DNA of 64,000 nt from Conoideocrella luteorostrata (taxonomy: Eukaryota > Ascomycota > Sordariomycetes > Hypocreales > Clavicipitaceae), in contig JASWJB010000173.1 of assembly GCA_032433595.1 (NCBI GenBank), forward strand, positions 1 through 64,000. The letters run 5' to 3'. Below the pieces are notes generated by a model. It was not told where the DNA came from. It searched no databases and saw nothing but the letters and a program-made list of their open reading frames with translations. Shown in pieces: positions 55,401 through 64,000 of this stretch; position 1 is the stretch's first letter, and every line of letters begins with the position of its first letter. The translations under genes were made by a program, and so were the position numbers.

Positions 55401-57180
55401 CATCCTTGTCACTAGAAGGAAGCTCGGTAGAATTCCTCTGGAAGCCCCCAAGCGTCGAGGTGGCGGACACCACCTCACTACGGAGTACACACACATGTTA
55501 ATTTCAAGCAGGGTTACGATGCTCCGTACTCCGTAGAGACGTCTACATAGTTATTGGCTGGCTGGGTCAAGTCGAGCTTCAATCAAGGACTGTCAGGGCT
55601 GCAAAACATTAGACCCATCAGTCGGAAACGGCTCCCCGCCTCCACCGAGCAAAAGTCGAGTCTATGGCCGAGCCTATTGCACAACAATACCCCGAGTACG
55701 GAGTACTCCGTACGGACTGTTCTTCAGGGCATTGCTCCATAACATGTACAAAACAATACCCGGGGTGCCAGTTCTGGGAAGTCCTTTCAGTTATATCCGT
55801 CTCGAGTACGGAGTAGATGTCCAGCCTGCTACTTTCCAAACTGGGTGGTATGCATCTAATCCTAGGATTCCATGTCATGTCGCGTCGGAACAGAAGGGCC
55901 CGAACTTCCTCGGACGGATGGTCATGGCTGATGCGGAAAATTTGCTTGACTACTTTTTCCCCTGCCCGTGTCTCCCACAACAGGAAGTCAGCAAAGGCAA
56001 GCATCCTGAGCCATTGCTTGTTCATCTCATGTCAGCATTGTGCGGCGACACTGCGTGTTTGTTTTTATTTATTGGCCCGTCAGCTTCATGGATTGGCGAA
56101 CTAAATCGGCGTTCCCACCCCGCTCCACCGTCTTGATGACCCTGAGGGGGACAAATTCTGTGAACATTGCAGTGTGGATGGGTAAGCCGTGATGGATCAC
56201 GTAATTTGTCCTCCCCTTGATGGTCTTCGTTCTCCAGGTCGTGCGGCCATTTTATACCACACCTGCACTTCGGAGTAGAGTTCCCGCGAACGACTCATGA
56301 ACCGCAGATTGGAGCGACGGAAGATAAAGTCTGCAAGACGGGTATCAGAACCGAAGGATATCGATCAGGAGACTACGGAGTACAAACCCTTTTGTATGTC
56401 TAAGATTACTCGTGCATGTCCAGGACATCTACGGAGTACTCTTAGTTTTCCCCCTTATCTCACGGGTGGCGCTTTTAGCTGTACATGTCCGATCCGATCC
56501 TCCGTACAAATCCGTCCGTATGACGGAATTTTGACGCTGCCCACGCTCCGACCCTAGAATGCTTCCGCTTAATTTCCTTGTTCTACATCAAGAGCATTTT
56601 GTGGAACTTCTACTATGTAAATTCAGGAACATTACTGCTCTACCCCCCCTTCCCCCCAATTAAAAAATAAATAAATAAATTGCATTTATCCCTTTTTATT
56701 TTATTTCTTAGCGCACATGCGTTTCACCACAGCATCTGCCTGTCCAAGGCACATGAACCTCGCAACGCAGTTTTAGATCCGATCCTTGTTTCAATATGCA
56801 TGCTTATGCGCGCAAGCTACTGCATACCCCTTTTGGTGTGCGCCTACTTTATATCAATCAACAAAGAACACTTCGCTTCGTGACGCAAAATTTAGAAAAA
56901 AAGGCGTCATTTTCCTTGCCATATGCAACCCTATATATCGTCTAGACGCACGGAGATGACTACAAATAAAAAGATAAAAAAAAAGTAAAAAAGATGGCTC
57001 TATCACTGCTTATGCAGTCCAATTAGTTATCTCATGCCCCAAGGGGAGGAGGAGGAGGTCGCTCGCTGTCACAAATTAGATTTGCAGCAAAAATCTGGAC
57101 CTGCTCCTCAAACATCGTCCCTAATACTCCCAAACGCCTGGTAAAGCCAAGCGCGTGCGCACTTGGCTGCAGATTGATGT
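52450..57180. other. About 4.7 kb gene-free region rich in TACGGAGTA motifs
   Basis: No supported gene on either strand. The left 300 bp are the promoter of the F-box protein. The rest has at least ten CGGAGTA/TACTCCG words (for example near 53295, 53737, 55183, 55480, 55526, 55697, 55808, 56376, 56433, 56501), often palindromic or doubled, and a minisatellite at 54072-54136. The last 300 bp are T/A-rich 3' flank of the threonine deaminase gene. Confidence 0.5.
54072..54136. repeat. Minisatellite, 8-10-bp GTGGGCA-type units
   Basis: Seven or eight degenerate head-to-tail copies of a GTGGGCAA / GCGGGCAG unit in gene-free DNA. Confidence 0.8.
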
Positions 57181-59026
57181 CTATGTTCTTAAAAATGTCT
57201 TGAATACCTCTGAATTTGTGCACTCCTCAAATGGGTAGTCCACGTCTCGGAGAAACTGAGATAAGTCTCCACTGTCTTCGTCGGGACACGAAATACCAGC
57301 TAGGATTTTGGCAATGTCGCCGCCGTAGTTTCGATAGTGGAACAAACTGATGGTGAATCTGGGGCGCAGAATCTTGAGGAATCGCTCCAGCGCACCAGGC
57401 CGCTCGGGAAAGCTAAACATGTACAATTTCTCGTTGGCAACGGCAGACCGACCACCAACGAGATATCGAAGATGGCTCTTGGCAAGCTCATCTCCAGAGA
57501 GATCAGTGACTGTCATTTCTTCACTGCGGATGCGCTGAAGGAGCATCTGAAGTTCTTCGCTTCGTTGCGCGGCTGGGGCTGTCAAAGATAAACCAATCAT
57601 GACATTTGCAACGTCTTGGTCGGCATATCTATAGTTGAACTCGGTGACAGCATACGGCATGATTGTGTCGACCAGCCTAGCGAAAGCGCCAGGCCGCTCA
57701 GGAATAGTGACGGCCAGGAGAACCTCCTTGCCCTCACCGACCGCAGCACGCTCGGCGACAAATCGAAAGCGGTCAAAGTTCATGTTGGCTCCAGATGTTA
57801 CGGCAATGAGAGTCCTATTCGAGTCTTGAGAGGGATGCTGAGACACATACTTCTTCATCCCGGCAATAGACAGTGCTCCTGCAGGCTCCAATCCGGATCG
57901 AGTGTCGTCGTACATGTCCTTGATGGCGGCGCAAATCTCGTCCGTAGTCACTTCGACAAAATCGTCGACCACTTCCTGACAGATGCGGAAAGTCTCCTCT
58001 CCAAGCGTCTTGACGGCTGCGCCATCCGCAAAGAGGCCAACCTCATTCAGGACGACTCGCTGTCTTTTTCTGAACGACTGGGCAAGGGCATTGGCATCGT
58101 AGGCCTCGACTGCAATAATCTTTACGTGAGGCGCCATGCGTTTCACGTAGAGGCCAATACCAGCAATGAGACCGCCGCCTCCTGCACAGCAAAATATAGC
58201 CTCCACCTTGGACATGTTGACTTGACCAAAGAGCTCATTCCCAATGGTCCCTTGACCTGCAATGACATATGGATCATCAAACGGGGGGATATTGATGAGG
58301 CCGTCTTGTTTTTCACGTCGGGCACACTCCTCTTTCGCAGCGTCGAAATCGGCACCATGCAACACGACATGACCACCAAGCCTAGCGACATTCATGTGCT
58401 TGATGCTAGGTGTTCCTTCGGGCATAATGATAGTAGCAGGGATTTTGAGTTTTCTCGCTGAATAGGCAACGCCCTGAGCATGGTTGCCGGCAGAGCAGCA
58501 GACAACACCTTTCCAGCTGATTGCCGGATCCAAGTGTGCCATCTTATTATATGCTCCGCGCAGCTTAAAGCTGAAAACGGGCTGCGTATCTTCTCGCTTG
58601 AGGAGAACATTGCATTCGAGTCGGTTGCTGAGGTTGACGGCTGGGGTAAGGGGGGTGACGTTGCAAGCTTCGTAGACTCTGGAGGTGGCGCTCGCAATCA
58701 TGCGCAGGTACTATATTATTTCAAAAGCAGATAATCAGTTTTGTTTTTCCTCTGTCTATAGCATAAATAATTGGAGAGACTGGGAAAGCCAAAAAAAAAA
58801 AAAAAAATAGATAAGACACAGGGCATACATCAGGAAATCCATTAGGAAGCAATAAATCTTCAGGAACAGCTTGTCGCACTCTCGCCCTCTTGTCCTCCGA
58901 TGACGGCGAGGGGTTGATGCTGTAGTCGGTCAAGGCCATGCGACCAACAGGCGTTTCGGGTCTGTGGTGGCCATTAGTGTCTGCAGCAGTGCCATTGGCT
59001 TCAGCATGCTCAAGAATAGAAGGCAT
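57181..59026 (-). CDS. ILV1: Threonine deaminase (threonine dehydratase), isoleucine biosynthesis
   Basis: Two exons (59026-58829 and 58710-57181; 118-nt intron with a long T run) encode 575 aa. It is a PLP enzyme that converts threonine to 2-oxobutanoate, the first step of isoleucine synthesis, normally in mitochondria. The PLP-binding motif FSFKLRGAYNKM contains the Schiff-base lysine (about residue 115). The glycine loop CCAGGGGLIAGIG holds the cofactor phosphate. The C-terminal part (from about 400) has two regulatory ACT-like domains, recognised by IPERPGAFARLVD and FPERPGALERFLKIL, where isoleucine inhibits and valine activates in known enzymes. The first exon is needed to reach the family's normal N-terminus. 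The catalytic residues are intact. Confidence 0.95.
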
Positions 59027-59927
59027 CTCGGGCGAACGCAGTCGCACGACAATTGATGCGGTTGAAGAAATGACAGAAGCCGAGTTCTGGTGTGACTGTT
59101 GGTGGACGAGACCAATAACAAACAGACAGAAAAAAAAATTATGGGCGAGCAGACAGTCACAGTCACCGCTGCTGAAAGATCGGACCCAATCAAGACTTTT
59201 CCTGGCAGATGGCGGGGCACGATAACAAGCCAACGGGTCCGGTGGCGGCAGCAAACGACAAACAGCACATGTGCAATGGCCACAAAGGAAGACACCGGGA
59301 TCGGCAGGGTTTATTTGTATTTTTATTTTTTTGTGCACACCGCTTTCAAGAAACATCTGCTCCGTATTCACCCGTGCATGACAGACTCATCTGGTGCGAC
59401 TCAAGTTGCGACATAAGAGTGCATGCCATCATCAGGGAGGTGATGGCAAGATGAGGTTCGCTCTGGGGGCTTCGCAACTTCCGAAGACGGCAATTGCGAT
59501 GGCGGGGCGAATGAGGGGCGGGTAATTACAATCAGTTTGCCTCAACATTGTCGAGTTGCTAAAGTCATTCGAGGCATCAGTGTGCTTTAATAAGTGTGAT
59601 AAGTTGTGTGATTGATTGCTGCCCGCTGATCAGATACGTTTACTCCGTACATTGGGGGAAAAAAATATGCTCAGCGACTGTTTGCTCGGGAGATCGCCGG
59701 TCCCCCACAAACCAATAGCACATGTCAATCCGTAATGCCATCCCATCATCCAATCCCATAATTTCAATCTTTTTAAAAAAAAAAAAATGTCTCAATTCAA
59801 TGCCGCTTTATTTGCCAAGTAATTTCCATCCCAGATTGTTTTCCGGTCTTTTCGGTGTACTCTCCCTCAGTTGTACTTTCGAGTGCATATGTGACTTGCT
59901 GTCTTGGTGTCCTGTCCGCAGGAGCAA
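59027..59927. other. Upstream region of ILV1, no supported gene
   Basis: About 900 bp. A TACTCCGTAC motif lies near 59642. Open frames here are antisense or leader extensions of ILV1. I see no distinct Gcn4-type TGACTC site close to the start codon. Confidence 0.4.
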
Positions 59928-60263
59928 TCACTCTTTCGCAGCCTCCGCATAAGCCGGTGGCGCGTACGGCGGGACATCCTCTTTCTTCTCATAAGAATAG
60001 GTTTGATCCCGAGCTGAACTTGGCTGAAGCTCCCCGCCGACTTGGTCTCGTGTTTGCACGATGTCTTGCCGATAGAACTGTACCTGTTGTTGTGGTTGAG
60101 CATTGTACGGAGTATTGTAGTCGTACTTGGCTCGATTTTTGCCGCAGCAGCCTCTGCCGGGACGATTGCGCCGCTCGCGACGGCGTTGGCGGCGACGGGC
60201 GCATTTTGATTCTTTTGTATCGCCTTGGCACTTACGGCCGAAGAGGAAAAATAAAAAGCCCAT
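59928..60263 (-). CDS. Small basic protein with PPxY motif, unknown function
   Basis: A 111-aa single-exon frame starting at an ATG in a plausible context. I do not recognise a named family. It opens with a short hydrophobic segment (MGFLFFLFG), then a highly basic stretch rich in Arg (RRRQRRRERR) and a CCGK motif. The rest is Gln/Tyr/Pro-rich and ends in a PPYAPPAY segment, which carries a PPxY motif of the kind bound by WW domains of Rsp5/Nedd4-type ubiquitin ligases. This composition suggests a small, membrane-tethered adaptor, but that is inference. The frame could also be split by a GT at the Lys codon near residue 11. Confidence 0.55.
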   Translation of the reverse strand: MGFLFFLFGRKCQGDTKESKCARRRQRRRERRNRPGRGCCGKNRAKYDYNTPYNAQPQQQVQFYRQDIVQTRDQVGGELQPSSARDQTYSYEKKEDVPPYAPPAYAEAAKE

Positions 60264-60951
60264 GACGAATTACGTTTCTAGAGTGGGATGGGGTAGGTGA
60301 GGACGACGTAGGATTGTGACGATTGTATCAATGTTGATGGATTTTATTCGATAAGCCCGGTTCAGGGTATGGAGAAGATTGAGGGATGGAGAGAAGATGC
60401 GCCATCAGCACAACACTCGTCGTCCGTCATGGTCCTATATATACATGCATAGAATGGAAATGTGCCTTGTCGCACGGAATCGACGATGCTGTCATTTGTC
60501 TGAGGCTTGCAAGGGACGCGCAATCAAGCTGTTGATCTCGCGCATGCCGGAGCGAATGCGAGGCTCTGTGCTGTCGAATCAGACGCCAAGTCTGGTCTAG
60601 TGGCAGTTAGATCCGTCGGCAATCGGCTGCTATCCATGTGGCTCGCCACACAGCGATTACGTCGTTGTGCTCCGTAGTTGCACTCGGTAGTTTACTCCGT
60701 CACTACGAAGGGGTGGCTTGCGGAAAGACACTCACATTCGCACTCGCACTCGCACTCGCAGTCGGTTATCAGTTGTCACTTGCAGCCCGCTAACCGTCTT
60801 AGAACACCAGATGAGCTCTTGCGATTGATTATATTATACGAGTACTAGTTATACACCTGTTTTTGGTCGTCTCCATATCCAAGGCTGAACCTGCAGCTCT
60901 GCAAACCCCCCCCCCCCCATACTAGAATGAACCCTCAAACTAATAACGCCC
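60264..60951. other. Intergenic spacer with CACTCG repeat
   Basis: About 690 bp between the small-protein start and the 3' end of the aspartic protease. It contains four near-perfect copies of a CACTCG hexamer (about 60733-60763), CGGAGTA words near 60675 and a C homopolymer near 60907. Confidence 0.6.
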
Positions 60952-62688
60952 CTAAGGAAGCTCCTGCAGCCTCGCCTCTGTGGCATTCTGCACCGCCTCC
61001 GCAAACATCAATCTCTTGTTATCCAGATCAAACACCGTGTAGGCCGCCGAAAAGAACGGGTAGCCCAGTGATGTCAGCTGGTCCTCCTGCGACCTCGCGC
61101 CGATGGCCAGCTCACACTTGCCGCTATTCTTGTCCTTCTCGTCGAATAGACCTGGCGTGATGACCGTTTGGCTGAGTGGCACCGAGACTTTGGTCTTGTC
61201 GCCGTTGAACCCGAAGACCAGCTTGTTATTAGGGTCCATGGCCATGCCGCAGTCAACAAGGCCGAGGCCGCCTTCCTGGGACAAAGTAGTGCCAAGGGCT
61301 CTGGCGAGGGTTTTCACAAAAGAGGGCTCTAATTGAAACCCTACGCCTCCCGTGTCGAGCAAAGCGAATATTTGTTGTCCGTTTTCATTGCCGTTGCCAT
61401 TTCCCTTGTTCCCGTTATTGCCATTTTGCTGGTTTTTACCCTGGTTATTGCCGTTGCCGTTATTGTTGTTGTTGTTGTTCTTATTATTGTTGTTGTTCTT
61501 ATTATTGTTGTCGTTTTTATTATTGTTGTCGTTGTTATTATTATTGTCGTTGTTATCATTGTTGTCGTTGTTATTATTGTTATTGTTATTATTGTTATTA
61601 TTGTTATTCTTGTTGTTATTCTTGTTCTTGTTATTGCTGTTGTTGTTGCCGTTGCCGTTGTTGTTGTTGTTATTGTTGTTGTTGTTGCCGTCGTTGTTGT
61701 TGTTGTTACCACCGCCACCGTTGTTTCTCTTTTCATTCTCACCACCACCCTCAGCCTTACTGCCACCATATTGATACTGTCGAACAGCCGCCTTTCTATT
61801 CAAGGCCATAAATTGACCCCAATGACCCTTCTGCGTACTACGCCTCCCCACGGCGCCACGGTTCCTGCCCTTTTGCCCGTTCATTTCCACATTCATAGAA
61901 GACATCTTGACTACAAACTCTGCAAACTTGCCGTCATCAGATGGATCGATAGCAACTTCTTGCAGCTGGCCCTTGTACCTCGCTGTGTCGACGCCTCCAA
62001 AGACGACGGACCCATTTCCAAATGCTGTTCAGTATATTAGTCAATGGCCAATGCCACGCAGTAAATCAAACGGGAGTTAACGGCTGTACTCACGCCTAGG
62101 ACTCAACACCACACTAAATACATTGCTCTTAATAGCGCCAGCCTCCTTCATCTTAGCCACCAGGTTCACATACTTCTTGTCCGTCGCCTCGTTATCAGGA
62201 GGGCCAACTCCGTAGATGGAAAACTGCGGGAAGTCTCCCGGCAGGCTTCCTTTGTCAGCTAGCGCGACTTGTGCCCCTGGAACGTTATTCTGGCCGAAAC
62301 TGACAGTCGTTTGAATAAAGCTGCCGGAGAAGCCATCACCCCCCGAAAAAGTGGCGTTGAAAGCCGAGCCTCGCATATTCCGTACATCTTGGGATTGCGC
62401 CGGGTCGAAGTCGCCCAGGACACTGACTTTGGAGTTCCGGCACTGCTGGTTCGGGAGCTTACATACCGGGCTGCCGGCCTTGGGGATAATCGTATCCGAC
62501 GAGCCCGAGTCGAATATCCCGGTGATGAGTTGCGGAGGGTTGCCAAAGCCCATCTCTACGAGAGGCTGGAAAGGTCCTGCTTGGCGGGACTGGAAGTGCT
62601 GCACATTGGCGCTGAAGACCTTTGCATTTTGGCAGGAGCATGACTGGGCGAGGAGGAGGACGATGGGTGCCAACCAGTGGGACCGCAT
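60952..62688 (-). CDS. Secreted pepsin-like aspartic protease with a long asparagine-rich insertion
   Basis: Two exons (62688-62094 and 62024-60952; 69-nt intron) encode 555 aa with a signal peptide. It is a family A1 aspartic protease: the first active-site triad is FDSGSSD (Asp60) and the second is LLDTGG near residue 419. Between the two lobes, from about residue 298 to 413, lies a low-complexity tract dominated by Asn with scattered Gly, Lys and Asp. It ends only a few residues before the second catalytic Asp. Apart from the tract the family blocks are preserved, including FGNGSVVFGGVD, a YPFFSAAYTVFDLDNKR end segment and a Cys pair. The tract codes as mixed AAC/AAT triplets (TTG/ATT on the plus strand), so it is a diverged trinucleotide expansion. 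Activity is plausible but untested. Confidence 0.88.
61381..61725. repeat. Trinucleotide (AAC/AAT) repeat coding for polyasparagine
   Basis: About 345 bp of GTT/ATT triplets on the plus strand, read as AAC/AAT Asn codons on the minus strand inside the aspartic protease. Interruptions are mostly Asp, Gly and Lys codons, one change away from Asn. Long open frames on the opposite strand are by-products of this repeat. Confidence 0.95.
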
Positions 62689-63444
62689 CTTGATGGGTTT
62701 AAGTGAGGTGAGGACGTTATTGTATGCTAGAGATTTTATCCTTTTTTGTCCTTATTTTTTGGATTTTCAACCATACTTCCCCAGAATATATATTCATCGC
62801 CTGCATTCAATTCCCCCCCGCTCCCCTTTTGAGGCTCAAGAACAAGCTCAACCTTCGAAGCAGGCATACTTCTAACCCACAATAACCTTGGACTTGAAGC
62901 ATATCGACACAGCGCGCATCCCTGCAAGTAAGCGTCGAATCTGGTATTCGCATTATATTGGAAACCTCCTAATTAGCGTTCGTAAAGCGATAAATATTGA
63001 GAAAATTGCCTCATTTGTCTATCTAGCCGTCGAACATCGACAAGTCAACCTTGCTGGCCAGCCCTACTCGGGAGTTTCAAACGTCCATTTCCCAAACGGA
63101 ACGAGTATCATCACACGTGGGACCCGAAACATGCGCCGCATGCCTCGTCTCAAACCCCACACTTGGGTACAGAGAGCATCAGATAGAAACATGCCAGAAG
63201 GGAGAAATCTGGTATCTGTAAACAACATACACTATGTTTGAAAGGATAAATTGTTCGGCCTGAGTCGTGTGACGTGGACTTGATTAGGCCATTATTCACT
63301 TGTGCTGCTGGGATTATGAAGCGTGCTGGAAAAAAAAAAAAAAAAGGTACCCGCTGACAAGTCAGAATCGAATTATTAGAATGCACAGTCATGAAAAACT
63401 TGTAGTTCATGGACAGCTTGGCGCCTCTATTGCGGTATTGTATG
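62689..63444. promoter_or_regulatory. Upstream region of the aspartic protease gene
   Basis: About 760 bp between the protease start and the 3' end of the glycosidase gene. T/A-rich near 62720-62760 and with an A homopolymer near 63331. No gene or specific site recognised. Confidence 0.4.
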
Positions 63445-64000
63445 TTAACTCTGTGATAACTCCCAGTACGTCCTCAGCAGAGCCAAACCTCCAGCCTGAG
63501 TTTCCACGGTTCTCCCCCTGCCACGATCATTTGGATCTCCAGAACGGGCTTCCAGTTGGCCGAGAGCCATTTGCGAGGTGTCGCCTGATTCTGCTGAAAC
63601 GCTGGCGCGCAGATTCGGATCCGGCCGTAGCAAATCCCGGCAGACGTTGACAGAACTTCTAGAACCGGGCTGCCATGTAACGTTAAGGCCCCAAGTGGCG
63701 TCTAGTGGTGTTCCCTCGTTCCGATAATCAGTAATATTGGGCGCTATATGGTCTATGCCGTCATTTCGTGCGGTAACGTTGACGTTGTGGAAAATACCGG
63801 CTCCCCACCACATACCAAATCGGCCCGTGGCGTCTCGAGTGTCCAGAGCTGCATCCACATTGTGCTTCACCCAAACTATATAGGCTTGGCATGCTTTATC
63901 ATGAGAGGCCTGGACCTCGTCAAACTTGTTTTGGTTGAGCTCAGCGCCGGTCGGCATGCTGACCGGGTCAATTGGGGCGCAGAATGCTGTGAGGTGGTGG
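63445..64000 (-). CDS. C-terminal part of a GH76-like alpha-1,6-mannanase (six-hairpin glycosidase)
   Basis: A minus-strand frame open from the window edge to a stop at 63445, giving about 184 residues of the C-terminus; the 5' part lies outside. The segment VWVKHNVDAALDTRDATG followed by GMWWGAG resembles the closing helices of GH76 proteins, which cut internal alpha-1,6-mannan. The end, VETQAGGLALLRTYWELS, also fits that family. Three N-glycosylation sites indicate secretion. The window contains a GH125 exo-alpha-1,6-mannosidase that would act on its products. Family assignment rests on pattern memory, not search, and other six-hairpin glycosidases are possible. Confidence 0.55.
   Translation of the reverse strand, partial: HHLTAFCAPIDPVSMPTGAELNQNKFDEVQASHDKACQAYIVWVKHNVDAALDTRDATGRFGMWWGAGIFHNVNVTARNDGIDHIAPNITDYRNEGTPLDATWGLNVTWQPGSRSSVNVCRDLLRPDPNLRASVSAESGDTSQMALGQLEARSGDPNDRGRGRTVETQAGGLALLRTYWELSQS

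Noticed and set aside
57616..58461. 281-aa plus-strand open frame
   Set aside because: It is antisense to ILV1 exon 2 and shows no domain; the minus-strand protein is a textbook threonine deaminase.
59027..59371. N-terminal extension of ILV1 with a hydrophobic segment
   Set aside because: The frame continues upstream of 59026, but the added sequence has cysteines and hydrophobic runs unlike a mitochondrial leader or the family N-terminus.
61333..62040. 235-aa plus-strand frame of Val/Ile repeats, and a 140-aa Leu-rich frame beside it
   Set aside because: Both are the opposite-strand reading of the AAC/AAT repeat inside the aspartic protease, which has clear family motifs on the minus strand.

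Overview
This window is nuclear DNA of a filamentous ascomycete. Most genes have short (about 50-130 nt) GT-AG introns. The protein set is typical of Pezizomycotina: Zn2Cys6 regulators, many MFS sugar transporters, a ferric reductase, secreted mannan-active glycosidases and pepsin-like proteases. The gene content and the many short TACGGAGTA/TACTCCGTA motifs between genes suggest a sordariomycete, perhaps Hypocreales. That placement is inference; no rRNA or marker gene is present.

Layout. 1-2.9 kb is an AT-rich, decayed stretch with one 60-codon remnant. 2.9-9.6 kb holds a six-exon ferric reductase, a thioredoxin with a WCPPC active site, a damaged-looking membrane-protein gene and an M20 metallopeptidase. 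10.2-21 kb is rich in secreted proteins: a tandem pair of NPP1/NLP-type genes, a six-exon sugar transporter, a ten-exon GH125 alpha-1,6-mannosidase with an 8-nt exon, and an unknown secreted hydrophobic protein. About 9 kb without convincing genes follows (20.9-29.98 kb).

30-44.5 kb holds two Zn2Cys6 regulators flanking two convergent MFS sugar transporters, plus a 420-bp imperfect foldback repeat at 34.35-34.77 kb. 46.4-52.5 kb is a conserved housekeeping block: MsrA, a mitochondrial Bax-inhibitor-1/GHITM-like protein, and a 992-aa protein joining two cyclic-nucleotide-binding domains, an F-box and leucine-rich repeats. 52.5-57.2 kb is gene-free and dense in the CGGAGTA motif. 57.2-64 kb holds threonine deaminase (ILV1), a small PPxY protein, a secreted aspartic protease interrupted by a very long asparagine tract, and the 3' part of a GH76-like glycosidase that runs off the window.

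Functional themes: sugar uptake and its regulation (three transporters, two regulators), extracellular mannan and protein breakdown (GH125, GH76-like, aspartic protease), redox and repair (ferric reductase, thioredoxin, MsrA), and possible host interaction (NLP pair). I see no CRISPR array, no intact transposon, no rRNA and no convincing tRNA. Exon borders were read by eye from splice signals, reading-frame continuity and family motifs; I checked phase and total length for each spliced model.
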